From assembly GCF_002094975.1 (NCBI RefSeq), contig NZ_CP015283.1, positions 1,473,501 to 1,537,500 of the forward strand: 64,000 nucleotides of DNA. Reading direction: 5' to 3'. This DNA comes from Streptococcus salivarius (GTDB taxonomy: Bacteria > Bacillota > Bacilli > Lactobacillales > Streptococcaceae). Made by a program: the position numbers and the translations under genes. The notes under the pieces were generated by a model. The model had not been told where the DNA came from and did not search any database. It saw only the letters and a list, made by a program, of their open reading frames with translations. Of this stretch, positions 36,692 to 46,478 are shown one piece after another. Every line of letters starts with the position of its first letter. Position 1 is the stretch's first letter.

Positions 36692-37237
36692 CTATTTTGT
36701 TAAAGCATTGTCAATGGATTCAATAATGTCATCAATATCAGCTAAGGCACCACGTCCTGTATCTCCACAAGCCAGTAAACCTGATTTTGGAAGAATTTCT
36801 TGGTAGCCAACGTTATGTAGAGTATCTAAATTCTTCTTAGTCAGTGGATTTTCATACATTTTCGTATTCATTGCAGGGGCAATTAGTTTTGGTGTGGTGC
36901 TAGGTGAAGCTAAGGCAGTAGCAGTAAGCATATTATCGGCTAGACCATGTGCTAATTTTGCAATGGTATTTGCTGAAGCAGGAGCTACAATAAAGAGGTC
37001 AGCTTCTTTACCTAAATCAATATGATTAATACGTTCAGCCGATTTTTCTTCCATGACATCAGTGTGAACAGGATTCTTCGAAAGGACTTGAAGCGTCAGA
37101 GGAGTGATAAAGGCTTGCGCAGCTTCAGTCATAATGACATGAACGTCATAACCTTTTTTCTTTAACCTGCTTGTTAAATCAGCTGCTTTATAGGCAGATA
37201 TTGATCCTGAAACAGCAAGGATGATACGTTTAGTCAT
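36692..37237 (-). CDS. coaC: phosphopantothenoylcysteine decarboxylase
   Basis: FMN-dependent decarboxylation to 4'-phosphopantetheine. The 181 residues show the flavoprotein HFCD fold: ILAVSGSISAYKAADL, the His-containing NHIDLGKEADLFIVAPASANTIAK, and PAMNTKMYENP with the PxMNxxMW-type motif. The catalytic Cys is in LLACGDTGRGAL. Most bacteria fuse this to CoaB; streptococci keep them apart, as here. The start at 37237 overlaps the coaB end by 8 bases. Confidence 0.94.
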   Translation of the reverse strand: MTKRIILAVSGSISAYKAADLTSRLKKKGYDVHVIMTEAAQAFITPLTLQVLSKNPVHTDVMEEKSAERINHIDLGKEADLFIVAPASANTIAKLAHGLADNMLTATALASPSTTPKLIAPAMNTKMYENPLTKKNLDTLHNVGYQEILPKSGLLACGDTGRGALADIDDIIESIDNALTK

Positions 37238-37913
37238 GGCATATCCTTTCAAATAAAGCTTGAGCAATCGCAGATTTAGTCGTAACTTTCTCCTCGTTTT
37301 TTTCGTCAACAAGATAGGCAATATGTTGATCTGGAGTAATATCACTCAAGTCGTTGGCAACAATAATATTAGCTTTGTTGCGTTTCAGACTTGCACGAGC
37401 AACCTCAAAAAGCTCTTCTTTACTTACATTAACCAAAAGTTTGAAGCCAATCAATTGAATAGCAGGATTCCATTGTTTGACGAGGCTAATGACCTTCGGT
37501 GTTTTTTTAAGAAAAAGAACCTGATAATCTGAAGCTGAAGATATCTTGCTCTCAGTGTTAGATTTATGCAAGAATTGAGCGAGATCTTCGGTGTCCTCCA
37601 ATTCAGCGAAATCCGTCATATAAATAGGAGTATAATCAGAGACTGCCATACTATGGATAAGAACATCGTGCTCTTTGACGAGTGGCTCCATCTTTTTGAG
37701 AAGACTATCTACGTTCGTAATTTCTGTAATCTTTAGATTTTCTTTCGGTTCTGGTTTAACCGCTGTCTTGGTCGTTACTAAGGTTACTTGGTGACCCTTA
37801 GCCAAGAAAAGTTCAGCGATTTCCTTTCCTAGATAACCTGTTGAATGGTTTGTGATTCCACGTACAGCATCAATCTTTTCAGTGGTACCACCCGATGTAA
37901 TCAAAATTTTCAT
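37230..37913 (-). CDS. coaB: phosphopantothenate--cysteine ligase
   Basis: Joins 4'-phosphopantothenate and cysteine. It is 227 residues, a stand-alone CoaB. It starts MKILITSGGTTEKIDAVRGITNHSTGYLG, the nucleotide-binding and dimer-forming signature, and contains VLIHSMAVSDYTP and LIGFKL. No Shine-Dalgarno sequence lies before the ATG; the -10 box TACAAT ends 6 bases upstream, so transcription should start at the start codon. It heads the minus-strand unit coaB-coaC-ECF-ECF. Confidence 0.94.
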   Translation of the reverse strand: MKILITSGGTTEKIDAVRGITNHSTGYLGKEIAELFLAKGHQVTLVTTKTAVKPEPKENLKITEITNVDSLLKKMEPLVKEHDVLIHSMAVSDYTPIYMTDFAELEDTEDLAQFLHKSNTESKISSASDYQVLFLKKTPKVISLVKQWNPAIQLIGFKLLVNVSKEELFEVARASLKRNKANIIVANDLSDITPDQHIAYLVDEKNEEKVTTKSAIAQALFERICHD

Positions 37914-37948
37914 AGTAGTATTGTACTAAAAATTGCGTCTTTAGTAAA
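37914..37948 (-). promoter_or_regulatory. leaderless-type promoter of coaB
   Basis: Minus strand TTTACT (37943-37948), a 17-base spacer, TACAAT (37920-37925), then six bases and ATG. A complete -35/-10 pair makes this the best supported leaderless promoter in the window. Confidence 0.65.
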
Positions 37949-38012
37949 TAAAAGTAAGTATTTTTGAGGCGTACCCCTATAAATTAAAGTTATAACGATT
38001 TATAACAAAACA

Positions 38013-38025
38013 AAAACCGAACATT
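38013..38025 (+). promoter_or_regulatory. PurBox upstream of fhs
   Basis: AAAACCGAACATT fits AWWWCCGAACWWT at every position. It lies about 50 bases before the -10 box, where the PurR activator binds in Lactococcus. Confidence 0.7.
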
Positions 38026-38070
38026 GAAAAGTAATTGACCAAAAATAATGCGTTTTTTATCAAACTCTGA

Positions 38071-38076
38071 TATAAT
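38071..38076 (+). promoter_or_regulatory. -10 box of fhs
   Basis: TATAAT 31 bases before the ATG. The -35 region is poor, as expected for an activator-dependent promoter. Confidence 0.6.
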
Positions 38077-38106
38077 AGATTCTAGAAAAATATAGAGGAG
38101 TGTCTC

Positions 38107-39777
38107 ATGAAAACAGATATCGAAATTGCTCAAAGTGTAGAATTAAAACTAATCACAGAAGTAGTTGAAAAAGTTGGAATCGGCTTTGACGATTTGGAAC
38201 TCTACGGAAAATATAAGGCAAAATTGTCATTTGATAAAATCAATGCAGTCAAAGACAATAAGCCAGGAAAATTGATTTTGGTAACAGCCATCAACCCAAC
38301 ACCAGCAGGTGAAGGTAAATCAACCATGTCAATCGGTCTTGCAGACGCTCTTAACAAAATTGGTAAGAAAACGATGATTGCCCTTCGTGAACCATCACTT
38401 GGTCCGGTTATGGGAATCAAAGGTGGTGCTGCAGGTGGTGGTTACGCTCAAGTGCTTCCGATGGAAGATATCAACCTCCACTTCACAGGGGATATGCACG
38501 CTATTACTACAGCAAATAATGCTTTGTCAGCCCTTCTTGACAACCATATTCATCAAGGAAATGCTCTCGGCATTGACCAACGTCGTATCATTTGGAAACG
38601 TGTGGTTGACCTTAATGACCGTGCGCTTCGTCATGTAAACGTTGGTCTTGGCGGACCACTTAATGGTATTCCACGTGAAGATGGTTTTGATATTACTGTT
38701 GCGTCTGAAATCATGGCGATTCTTTGCTTGGCTACTGATATTAATGACCTTAAAGAACGTTTGGCTAACATTGTAGTTGCCTACCGTTATGACCGTACAC
38801 CTGTTTATGTACGTGATCTTGAAATTGAAGGTGCGCTTACCCTTATTCTTAAAGATGCCATCAAACCTAACTTAGTACAGACAATTTATGGGACACCAGC
38901 CTTGGTACACGGTGGTCCATTTGCCAACATTGCTCACGGATGTAACTCAGTTCTAGCTACGGCTACAGCTCTTCGTTTGGCTGATTATACGATTACTGAA
39001 GCAGGTTTCGGTGCTGACCTTGGTGCTGAAAAATTCCTTGATATCAAGACTCCAAACCTTCCAACAACTCCTGATGCTGTTGTTATTGTTGCGACACTTC
39101 GTGCCCTTAAAATGCACGGTGGGGTAGCCAAAACTGACCTCTCTGAAGAAAATGTTCAGGCCGTTCGTGATGGCTTCGCAAACTTGAAACGTCATGTGGA
39201 AAACGTTCGTAAATTTGGTCTTCCAGCAGTCGTTGCTATTAACGAGTTTGTTGCTGATACAGAAGCTGAAATTGCAGCCCTTAAGGAACTTTGTGCAGAA
39301 ATCGATGTTCCTGTTGAATTGGCTAGCGTTTGGGCTAATGGTGCTGATGGTGGTATTGACCTTGCCAACGCAGTAGTTGATGCTGTTGAAAATGGTAATG
39401 CCGACTATAAACGTCTTTATTCTGATGATGATAGCTTGGAAGCAAAAATCACTAAGATTGTTACTGAAATCTATGGTGGTAAATCAGTTGTCTTCGAGAA
39501 AAAAGCTAAGAACCAGCTCAAACAATTTGCAGAATTCGGTTGGGATAAATTGCCAGTATGTATGGCCAAAACACAATATAGCTTCTCAGATAACCAATTC
39601 TTACTTGGAGCACCAGAAGGTTTTGATATCACTATCCGTGAATTTGTTCCTAAAACAGGTGCTGGATTTATCGTAGCTCTTACAGGTGACGTCATGACTA
39701 TGCCTGGTCTTCCAAAAGCACCAGCAGCCCTCAAGATGGACGTAGCTGAAGACGGAACAGCTGTTGGTTTGTTCTAA
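38107..39777 (+). CDS. fhs: formate--tetrahydrofolate ligase
   Basis: ATP-dependent formation of 10-formyl-THF, used in purine synthesis and for formyl-Met-tRNA. It is 556 residues, full length: P-loop [55 protein letters not shown] and the C-terminal [16 protein letters not shown] precedes the ATG. A perfect PurBox upstream fits its role in purine supply. Its own terminator follows. Confidence 0.97.
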   Translation: MKTDIEIAQSVELKLITEVVEKVGIGFDDLELYGKYKAKLSFDKINAVKDNKPGKLILVTAINPTPAGEGKSTMSIGLADALNKIGKKTMIALREPSLGPVMGIKGGAAGGGYAQVLPMEDINLHFTGDMHAITTANNALSALLDNHIHQGNALGIDQRRIIWKRVVDLNDRALRHVNVGLGGPLNGIPREDGFDITVASEIMAILCLATDINDLKERLANIVVAYRYDRTPVYVRDLEIEGALTLILKDAIKPNLVQTIYGTPALVHGGPFANIAHGCNSVLATATALRLADYTITEAGFGADLGAEKFLDIKTPNLPTTPDAVVIVATLRALKMHGGVAKTDLSEENVQAVRDGFANLKRHVENVRKFGLPAVVAINEFVADTEAEIAALKELCAEIDVPVELASVWANGADGGIDLANAVVDAVENGNADYKRLYSDDDSLEAKITKIVTEIYGGKSVVFEKKAKNQLKQFAEFGWDKLPVCMAKTQYSFSDNQFLLGAPEGFDITIREFVPKTGAGFIVALTGDVMTMPGLPKAPAALKMDVAEDGTAVGLF

Positions 39778-39793
39778 GAAGAAATATCGATAT

Positions 39794-39821
39794 AAAACAG
39801 TACCTATTGGTGCTGTTTTTT
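39794..39821 (+). terminator. terminator after fhs
   Basis: AAAACAGTACC-TATT-GGTGCTGTTTT with a T-tail. Confidence 0.85.
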
Positions 39822-39839
39822 CGTTTCAGTTATGAAAAG

Positions 39840-39856
39840 CTTAAGGAAAGTTTAGT
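39840..39856. promoter_or_regulatory. CiaR-type direct repeat upstream of ciaR
   Basis: CTTAAG-GAAAG-TTTAGT resembles the CiaR site TTTAAG-N5-TTTAAG with three mismatches. Autoregulation of ciaRH is known in S. pneumoniae. Confidence 0.45.
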
Positions 39857-39912
39857 AGACTAAATCTAAATAAAAGAAGATCAAAGCACTAGATGATTAC
39901 GTCTATTTTAGA

Positions 39913-39918
39913 TATAAT
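39913..39918 (+). promoter_or_regulatory. -10 box of ciaRH
   Basis: TATAAT 58 bases before the ciaR ATG. No good -35 box is seen at normal spacing. Confidence 0.5.
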
Positions 39919-39975
39919 GATAAAACTTAGTCAAAGTGTTATTTGTATCTTTGACACCTAACAAGGGGGATAACT

Positions 39976-40650
39976 ATGATTAAAATACTACTAGTAGAAG
40001 ATGATTTGAGTTTGTCGAACTCAGTTTTTGATTTTTTAGATGACTTTGCTGATGTGATGCAGGTATTTGATGGAGATGAAGGTCTCTACGAAGCTGAAAG
40101 TGGCGTTTATGATTTGATTCTTTTAGACTTAATGTTGCCTGAAAAAGATGGTTTCACTGTTCTTAGAGAATTACGTGACAAAGGTGTAACAACTCCTGTA
40201 CTTATCATGACGGCTAAGGAAAGTCTAGATGATAAGGGCCACGGCTTTGAACTTGGTGCAGATGACTACCTAACTAAGCCTTTCTATTTAGAAGAGTTGA
40301 AGATGCGTATTCAAGCACTCTTGAAACGCTCTGGTAAATTTGACCAAAACACACTTTCTTTTGGTGATGTTCGTGTCAATCTTGCTACAAATTCAACCTT
40401 TGTGGGGGATAAAGAAGTAGAACTTCTTGGTAAAGAGTTTGATTTATTAGTTTACTTCTTACAAAATCAAAATGTCATCTTGCCTAAGTCACAAATTTTT
40501 GACCGTCTTTGGGGATTTGATAGTGATACCACAGTATCAGTTGTCGAGGTTTATGTTTCTAAAATTCGTAAGAAACTAAAAGGAACAGACTTTGCTGCCA
40601 ACCTCCAAACCTTGAGAAGTGTGGGGTATATTTTGAAGAATGCTGACTAA
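39976..40650 (+). CDS. ciaR: two-component response regulator CiaR
   Basis: OmpR/PhoB-type regulator of 224 residues. The receiver domain has the phosphate-accepting Asp51 ([14 protein letters not shown]), Asp8/Asp9-Asp10 acidic pocket (LVEDD) and Lys in DDYLTKPF. The C-terminal winged helix reads [14 protein letters not shown]. In streptococci CiaRH controls envelope stress, competence and small csRNAs. AAGGGGGA is the ribosome-binding site. It overlaps ciaH by 11 bases. Confidence 0.93.
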   Translation: MIKILLVEDDLSLSNSVFDFLDDFADVMQVFDGDEGLYEAESGVYDLILLDLMLPEKDGFTVLRELRDKGVTTPVLIMTAKESLDDKGHGFELGADDYLTKPFYLEELKMRIQALLKRSGKFDQNTLSFGDVRVNLATNSTFVGDKEVELLGKEFDLLVYFLQNQNVILPKSQIFDRLWGFDSDTTVSVVEVYVSKIRKKLKGTDFAANLQTLRSVGYILKNAD

Positions 40651-42055
40651 ATTTTTCAATTATCTCTTTAGGAGAATCAAGTCAGACGGATTTAAGTCGT
40701 TCATTCATTTCTTTGCCACTTTTTCTGGTATTTTCCTTATCATGACTGTCATGATTTTGCAGATTCTGAGTTACGGCGTTTATTCCAATGTGGACTCTAG
40801 TCTGAAAATGGCAGCCACTAAAACCAATTCTTATTTAGAAATGGAAATGCTAAAACGGGAACTTTTTCTGACTTCTGAGGTAGATCAAAATAATACGACA
40901 ACCATTTACCAAGCCTATGATACTAAAGAGTCGACAGCTGAAACACCTGACTCGAGTGGCTCTAAAAAAGAACCTAAGAAGAAATCAAAAATTGAAGATA
41001 CCCCTCACGATTTATCTGTTGCGGCAAATACTAGTGTCTTGGTACTTGATAAGAATGGAAAAGTCCTTAATGTCGTTGATAAATTTTCAAGCTTATCCAA
41101 TTTACCAATAGACAAAAATAACATTGATGTTATCAGCAAGGGAAGTGCTCAGAATTATTTCGATCAAACGGAAAAGTACCGTCTGATTACTGAAAAAGTA
41201 GATAATAGCCTCTATCCTGATGCTAAGTACCTTGTTATTGCGATTAATACAACTCAATTGGAAGAAGCCACTGAACGTTATGTTAAGCTAATTGTCATCA
41301 TGATGAGTTTCTTCTGGCTTTTATCTGTTGCGGCTAGTATGTATTTGGCTAAGTGGTCAAGACGTCCTATCCAGGAAAGCTTGGAGAAGCAGAAGGCTTT
41401 TGTTGAGAATGCTAGCCATGAGTTACGGACACCGCTTGCTGTGATTCAAAACAGATTAGAAGTTCTTTTCCGCAAGCCTGAGAGCACCATTCTAGATAAT
41501 TCAGAGAATATTGCTTCAAGTCTTGATGAAGTACGCAACATGCGTCTTTTGACGACTAATCTTTTGAACTTGGCTCGTCGTGACGATGGTATTAAACCAG
41601 AAATCGAAACCTTAGAACCTGCTTTCTTTGATACAGTATTTACCAACTATGCCATGATTGCAGAAGAAAATGAGAAAGGTTTCACGGCTCAAAATCAAGT
41701 TGGTCGTCCAATCCAGACTGATAAAACGTTATTGAAACAGTTAATGACCATCTTATTTGATAATGCTATTAAATATACGGAAGATGATGGACATGTTACC
41801 TTTACTGTTCGCACTAATGACCGCCATCTTTATATTTCTGTAGCTGATAATGGTCCTGGAATATCAGATAGTGATAAGAAAAAAATCTTTGATCGCTTTT
41901 ATCGCGTAGATAAGGCTAGAACCAGACAAAAAGGTGGGTTTGGACTTGGCTTATCTCTAGCGCAACAAATTGTTTTAGCCCTAAAAGGAACAATTGTTGT
42001 TAAAGATAATCAACCAAAGGGAACGATTTTTGAAGTTAAGATCACCGGAGTTTAA
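40640..42055 (+). CDS. ciaH: sensor histidine kinase CiaH
   Basis: 471 residues: TM1 at about residues 23-46, an extracytoplasmic sensor region of about 170 residues containing an unusual Lys/Ser/Glu-rich stretch ([19 protein letters not shown]), TM2 at about 215-235, HisKA with the phosphorylated His in [15 protein letters not shown], and the HATPase with N-box [10 protein letters not shown]1 DNGPGIS and G2 [10 protein letters not shown]. It phosphorylates CiaR. A strong terminator follows. Confidence 0.93.
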   Translation: MLTKFFNYLFRRIKSDGFKSFIHFFATFSGIFLIMTVMILQILSYGVYSNVDSSLKMAATKTNSYLEMEMLKRELFLTSEVDQNNTTTIYQAYDTKESTAETPDSSGSKKEPKKKSKIEDTPHDLSVAANTSVLVLDKNGKVLNVVDKFSSLSNLPIDKNNIDVISKGSAQNYFDQTEKYRLITEKVDNSLYPDAKYLVIAINTTQLEEATERYVKLIVIMMSFFWLLSVAASMYLAKWSRRPIQESLEKQKAFVENASHELRTPLAVIQNRLEVLFRKPESTILDNSENIASSLDEVRNMRLLTTNLLNLARRDDGIKPEIETLEPAFFDTVFTNYAMIAEENEKGFTAQNQVGRPIQTDKTLLKQLMTILFDNAIKYTEDDGHVTFTVRTNDRHLYISVADNGPGISDSDKKKIFDRFYRVDKARTRQKGGFGLGLSLAQQIVLALKGTIVVKDNQPKGTIFEVKITGV

Positions 42056-42064
42056 TTAATAAAG

Positions 42065-42098
42065 AAAACCTGCTAGGCGATAAGCTAGCAGGTTTTTT
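42065..42098 (+). terminator. terminator of ciaRH
   Basis: AAAACCTGCTAG...CTAGCAGGTTTT, a 12-bp perfect stem, then T-run. Confidence 0.9.
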
Positions 42099-42105
42099 AG
42101 GTAAT

Positions 42106-42127
42106 AAAAAAACTCCTAAATGGAGCT
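42106..42127 (-). terminator. terminator of rpsT
   Basis: Minus-strand AGCTCC...GGAGT followed by TTTTTTT. Confidence 0.75.
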
Positions 42128-42132
42128 TTCAA

Positions 42133-42369
42133 TTAGTTAGCCAATTTAGCTGCAAGACGTGATTTATCGCGGCTTGCTTTGTTTTTATGAATCAAACCTT
42201 TAGAAGCGGCTTTATCGATGCTAGCTGATGCAGCACGGTAAGCTTCTTCAGTTGGGTTAGCGTTGAATGCTTTAATAGCAGTACGCAAAGCTGATTTTTG
42301 AGCTGAGTTTTTTTCGTTTTGTTTAACGTTAAGTTCAGCGCGTTTGATAGCTGATTTAATATTTGCCAA
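42133..42369 (-). CDS. rpsT: 30S ribosomal protein S20
   Basis: 78 residues, Lys/Ala-rich helical S20 that binds the 16S 5' domain. It begins (M)[20 protein letters not shown] and ends [17 protein letters not shown]. The start is TTG at 42369, with GGAGGTG 6 bases upstream; translation to MANIKSA matches the family. A second TTG at 42384 lies before the ribosome-binding site and is unlikely. A TTG start on a ribosomal gene is typical for S20 and can limit its translation. Confidence 0.95.
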   Translation of the reverse strand: MANIKSAIKRAELNVKQNEKNSAQKSALRTAIKAFNANPTEEAYRAASASIDKAASKGLIHKNKASRDKSRLAAKLAN

Positions 42370-42438
42370 TGTTTTCACCTCCAAAATTTATCTAACTATG
42401 TCATTATACGTTATTTTAGGCCCCTTGGCAAGCTTTTT

Positions 42439-43359
42439 CTATTTTTTTAAGTGGATGAAGTCGATTTTATGATTGTCTCCCTTGTGAAGAATCAGTTCAG
42501 CTCGACTTCGTGTAGGTTCGATATAATTTTCCAGGTTAACTAAATTGATATCACGCCAGGTTTTTTGTGCTAAAGATAAAGCTTCATCCTTACTAAATTT
42601 AGTGAAACGATGGTAGTAGTTGTTTTCATCTTTTTTGGCGAGCTCAAGAAGGGTTTGAAAACGTTCGAGATACCAGGATTCGATATTATTAACTTCAGCG
42701 TCAATGTAGAGAGAAAAATCGAAATAGTCACTCATGTAAAGTCGTTGGTTAATAGGGTTCTGGAAAACGTTAATCCCTTCGACAATTAGAAAATTAGGCT
42801 GTCTAATTTCTTGGGTAAGTCCTGGTACAATATCATAAATTTCATGAGAGTAAACAGGAATATTGACATCACCACCATTTTTTATAGTATCTAAAAAGTT
42901 GAGAAGAAGTGGCATATCGTAGGACTCAGGGAAGCCCTTACGATTAAGGATGCCTTTTTCTTTCAAGGTTTGGTTAGGATAGAGAAAGCCATCAGTTGTC
43001 ACAAGTTCAACTTTAGATTGGGGGAAGGTACGCTGCAACAAGAGTTGAAGCAAACGACTGGTTGTGGATTTGCCAACAGCAACTGAACCAGATACCCCGA
43101 TAATAAATGGACGGTTAGTCTGTGATTTTTGTAAAAAGATACTCTTAGAGAAGGTCAGGTCGTTGGCAGTTTTCTGATAGATACGAATGAGATTGATAAG
43201 AGGTAGATAGATGTCACTAACTTCTTGAACATCGATCTTATCATTAAGGCTTCGAATGGAATCCAGTTCTTCTGCAGTCAATGGGGCATTGTCCTCTTTA
43301 TGAAGGCGTTGCCATTCCTTACGTGATATCGTTTCGAAATTTATAAATTCATTTAGCAT
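42439..43359 (-). CDS. coaA: pantothenate kinase, type I
   Basis: First and controlling step of CoA synthesis. The protein is 306 residues from the chosen start, with a P-loop [48 protein letters not shown] and [11 protein letters not shown]. It starts at 43359 ([16 protein letters not shown]), matching streptococcal CoaA. The ATG three codons earlier (43368) lies inside the -10 box and cannot be transcribed. No ribosome-binding site is present; TATAAT ends 7 bases before the start, so the mRNA should be leaderless. Divergent from the methyltransferase-pdp operon. Confidence 0.93.
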   Translation of the reverse strand: MLNEFINFETISRKEWQRLHKEDNAPLTAEELDSIRSLNDKIDVQEVSDIYLPLINLIRIYQKTANDLTFSKSIFLQKSQTNRPFIIGVSGSVAVGKSTTSRLLQLLLQRTFPQSKVELVTTDGFLYPNQTLKEKGILNRKGFPESYDMPLLLNFLDTIKNGGDVNIPVYSHEIYDIVPGLTQEIRQPNFLIVEGINVFQNPINQRLYMSDYFDFSLYIDAEVNNIESWYLERFQTLLELAKKDENNYYHRFTKFSKDEALSLAQKTWRDINLVNLENYIEPTRSRAELILHKGDNHKIDFIHLKK

Positions 43360-43375
43360 AAATAACATTATAGCA
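43360..43375 (-). promoter_or_regulatory. leaderless-type promoter of coaA
   Basis: Minus strand extended -10 TGCTATAAT (43367-43375), then seven bases and the ATG at 43359. Transcription should begin at or next to the start codon. Confidence 0.6.
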
Positions 43376-43471
43376 GAAAAAAAGGTCGAATGTAAGCCTT
43401 GTCATTTCACTAGCCTTACTTTAGTATTTATGATACGATAAAGAAAAAGTACTATCTAGAAGGAAAAAATA

Positions 43472-44062
43472 ATGTCAAAAATGTATTATGCTGAGACGCC
43501 AGATGCGGCTCACGATATTCACGATTTAAAAGTAAATTTATTAGGAGAAAGTTTTCAGTTTTATACGGATGCTGGGGTTTTCTCTAAAAAAATGATTGAT
43601 TTTGGAAGTCAAGTGCTTTTGAGTGCATTAGATTTGGAAGCTGGCAAAACGCTTTTAGATGTGGGTTGTGGCTATGGTCCTCTTGGTATCAGTTTAGCCA
43701 AGGTTCAAGGAGTCAAAGCGACAATGATTGACATTAATAGTAGGGCAATTGATTTAGCTAAACAAAATGCTCAACGAAACAAGGTTGAAGCTACTATCTT
43801 CCAATCAAATATCTATGAAAATGTTACTGGAACTTTTGACTATATTATTTCTAATCCACCTATCCGTGCTGGGAAGAAGGTGGTTCATCAAGTTATTGAG
43901 GAGGCATATGATTATCTCAATCAAGGTGGTAACCTAACTATTGTTATTCAGAAAAAACAAGGAGCTCCATCAGCAAAGACTAAGATGGAGGATGTGTTTG
44001 GTAATGCTGAAGTCGTTAAAAAGGATAAAGGATATTATATCCTTAGAAGTGAGAAAATATGA
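43472..44062 (+). CDS. class I SAM-dependent methyltransferase, RsmC-like
   Basis: A 196-residue methyltransferase: motif I LLDVGCGYGPLGISLA, MIDINSRAIDLAKQNAQRN, and IISNPPIRAGK (NPPx catalytic motif). It matches the C-terminal domain of RsmC (16S G1207 methylation) and the single-domain YbxB form. The N-terminal YYAETPDAAHDIHDLKVNLLGESFQFYTDAGVFSK is typical of that group. AAGGA precedes the ATG. It overlaps pdp by ATGA and leads the nucleoside operon, an order seen in streptococci. Confidence 0.9.
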   Translation: MSKMYYAETPDAAHDIHDLKVNLLGESFQFYTDAGVFSKKMIDFGSQVLLSALDLEAGKTLLDVGCGYGPLGISLAKVQGVKATMIDINSRAIDLAKQNAQRNKVEATIFQSNIYENVTGTFDYIISNPPIRAGKKVVHQVIEEAYDYLNQGGNLTIVIQKKQGAPSAKTKMEDVFGNAEVVKKDKGYYILRSEKI

Positions 44063-45336
44063 GAACAGTTGATTTAATTGAAAAGAAAAGAGATGGTGGC
44101 GAGTTAAGCACAGAGGAAATTTCATATCTCATTAATGGCTATGTGTCTGGGGAAATACCAGACTATCAGATAGCAGCCCTGGCGATGGCGATTTATTATC
44201 AAGGTATGTCTATTCGTGAAATCCATGATTTGACCACTGATATGGTTGCTTCGGGCGAACAATATGATTTGTCAGAAATTCCAGGTGTTAAGGTGGATAA
44301 ACATTCGACCGGAGGCGTTGGTGATAAGGTAACCATTATTCTGATGCCGCTTGTAGCTAGCTTTGGTGTTCCAGTGGCTAAGATGAGTGGTCGTGGTCTC
44401 GGACACACAGGTGGAACGATTGACAAATTAGAGTCTATCAAAGGCTATCAGGTTGAGCGTAGTAAGGAAGAATTCATTCAGCAAGTTAAAGACATTGGGA
44501 TTTCCCTCATTGGTCAGTCTGAGCATTTGGTTAAGGCTGATAAACTTCTTTATGCCTTGCGTGATGTCACTGCAACAGTAGATTCCATTCCTCTAATCGC
44601 AAGCTCTGTTATGTCAAAAAAGATAGCAGCAGGCGCTGATAAGATTTTACTGGATGTTACTGTTGGTCAAGGCGCTTTCATGAAAAATATGTCTGACGCT
44701 GAGAAGTTGTCTGAGACCATGGTTGCACTAGGGCATGAGGTCAATCGTGAAACGATTGCAGTTATTACAGATATGAGCCAGCCACTAGGTAAGGCTATTG
44801 GTAACCGTTTAGAAATCACAGAGGCTATTGAAATTATGCAAGGTAAGGGACGTGAAGATATCACTGACTTTATCTGTGAGATGGCTGAGATTCTATTAGA
44901 TTTAGCTCAGGTTGAAGCTAGCCAGGAAGAGATTCGTCAGCACTTAGTGGGTGGAAAAGCTCTTGCTAAGTTTGAAGAACTCATTCAAGCTCAAGGTGGT
45001 GATTTGACCGATCTTTATCGTCATAGCAGTGCTCCTGTCGTGACAGATATTCATGCTCATGAAACAGGTTACATTAAAGAGTTACCTGCAATGGCATTTG
45101 GAAAATTTGCTATGCAATTAGGAGCAGGTCGAGCTACGAAGTCAGATAGTCTTAATTATGAAACAGGAATTGTATTTGAAAAGAAAGTTGGCGATTCTGT
45201 GACTCAGGGAGACCTTATTGCCAAGGTCTATAGCCAAGAAATTTTATCTGAAAAAATGCTGACTGAATTCGAAAAAAATGTTATTATGGGTAGTGAATGT
45301 AAAGAAACGACAGAAATATTAAAAATAATTCGCTAA
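44059..45336 (+). CDS. pdp: pyrimidine-nucleoside phosphorylase
   Basis: Phosphorolysis of thymidine, uridine or deoxyuridine to the base plus (deoxy)ribose 1-phosphate. It is 425 residues with the family signature SGRGLGHTGGTIDKLES and the phosphate-binding VDKHSTGGVGDK, and a C-terminal RATKSDSLNYETGI domain. The deoxyribose 1-phosphate product goes on to the deoxyribose 5-phosphate used by DeoC next door; the mutase is not in the window. Confidence 0.95.
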   Translation: MRTVDLIEKKRDGGELSTEEISYLINGYVSGEIPDYQIAALAMAIYYQGMSIREIHDLTTDMVASGEQYDLSEIPGVKVDKHSTGGVGDKVTIILMPLVASFGVPVAKMSGRGLGHTGGTIDKLESIKGYQVERSKEEFIQQVKDIGISLIGQSEHLVKADKLLYALRDVTATVDSIPLIASSVMSKKIAAGADKILLDVTVGQGAFMKNMSDAEKLSETMVALGHEVNRETIAVITDMSQPLGKAIGNRLEITEAIEIMQGKGREDITDFICEMAEILLDLAQVEASQEEIRQHLVGGKALAKFEELIQAQGGDLTDLYRHSSAPVVTDIHAHETGYIKELPAMAFGKFAMQLGAGRATKSDSLNYETGIVFEKKVGDSVTQGDLIAKVYSQEILSEKMLTEFEKNVIMGSECKETTEILKIIR

Positions 45337-45369
45337 CCCCTAATTTAATTCTAATCAAGGAGTTTGTTT

Positions 45370-46032
45370 ATGTCTGTTAATAGCTATATTGACCATACCT
45401 TACTAAAAGCTGATGCTAATAAAGAACAGATTCTTTCCTTAATTGATGAGGCTAAGAAGTATGAGTTTGCCAGCGTCTGTGTTAATCCAACTTGGGTCAA
45501 AACGGCAGCTGAATTGCTTAAAGATAGTTCTGTCAAAGTTTGTACGGTTATTGGTTTCCCTTTGGGAGCATCGACCTCCGCAGTTAAGGCTTTTGAAGCC
45601 AAGGATGCTATTGCCAATGGGGCAGATGAAATTGATATGGTAATCAATATCGGTGCTCTTAAATCTAGAAATCTTAAATTAGTTGAAGACGATATTAAAG
45701 CTGTTGTTGAAGCTAGTGGAAGTAAACTTGTAAAGGTTATTATTGAAACTTGTCTATTGACTGATGAAGAAAAGGTAGAAGCTTGCCAATTAGCAAAACT
45801 GGCAGGTGCAGATTTTGTGAAGACATCTACAGGGTTTTCTACTGGTGGTGCTACCATTGAAGATATTGAACTTATGCGAGAAGCTGTTGGTCCTATTATG
45901 GGAGTCAAGGCATCTGGTGGAGCACGTACACTTGAGGCGGCTCAAGCCTTTATCAAAGCTGGTGCAACCCGTATTGGTACTTCGTCAGGAGTGGCCATAA
46001 TGAAAGGGCAAGAAAGCCATGACAGTTATTGA
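45370..46032 (+). CDS. deoC: deoxyribose-phosphate aldolase
   Basis: Cleaves 2-deoxyribose 5-phosphate to glyceraldehyde 3-phosphate and acetaldehyde. 220 residues: [32 protein letters not shown] (Lys), and the Schiff-base Lys in [15 protein letters not shown]. The start at 45370 has AAGGAG 7 bases upstream; the TTG two codons earlier overlaps that spacing and is not used. It overlaps cdd by 14 bases. Confidence 0.96.
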   Translation: MSVNSYIDHTLLKADANKEQILSLIDEAKKYEFASVCVNPTWVKTAAELLKDSSVKVCTVIGFPLGASTSAVKAFEAKDAIANGADEIDMVINIGALKSRNLKLVEDDIKAVVEASGSKLVKVIIETCLLTDEEKVEACQLAKLAGADFVKTSTGFSTGGATIEDIELMREAVGPIMGVKASGGARTLEAAQAFIKAGATRIGTSSGVAIMKGQESHDSY

Positions 46033-46417
46033 AAAAGAGCAAGTGATAAATGCAGCACAAGAGGCAGCTGAAAATGCCTATGTTCCTTATTCTCGTTTTA
46101 GAGTTGGAGCAGCATTGCTTACAAAGGATGGGCAAATCTTTCAAGGATGTAACATTGAGAATGCCTCATTCGGACTGACAAATTGTGCAGAAAGAACAGC
46201 TATTTTTAAGGCGGTATCTGAAGGATATAGAGACTTTGAATGTCTCGCAGTATACGGAGATACCAAAGAACCTATTTCACCGTGTGGTGCTTGTCGCCAA
46301 GTTATGGTCGAATTTTTTAAATCAGATTCTAAAGTGATTCTTATCGCTGAAGATAAATCGACAGTCGAGATGACAGTCGGAGAGTTGTTACCATACTCTT
46401 TTACGGACTTACAATAG
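46019..46417 (+). CDS. cdd: cytidine deaminase
   Basis: Zinc enzyme deaminating (deoxy)cytidine to (deoxy)uridine, which pdp then cleaves. 132 residues: NCAERTAIF (HAE-like motif with Cys as ligand, typical of tetrameric bacterial CDA) and PCGACRQVM. It starts inside deoC. The next gene, a nucleoside-binding lipoprotein, follows 61 bases later. Confidence 0.96.
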   Translation: MTVIEKEQVINAAQEAAENAYVPYSRFRVGAALLTKDGQIFQGCNIENASFGLTNCAERTAIFKAVSEGYRDFECLAVYGDTKEPISPCGACRQVMVEFFKSDSKVILIAEDKSTVEMTVGELLPYSFTDLQ

Positions 46418-46478
46418 TCTAGTTGTTTTATTCTTTATTAAGCAAGTTTTCTTGCAAGTTATAGGAGGAGTGTTCAAG

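Noticed and set aside
45384-45908. Minus-strand open frame of 174 codons opposite deoC
   Set aside because: Antisense to a clear deoC gene; composition is that of a complementary frame rich in Ser and Ala, with no recognisable motif.
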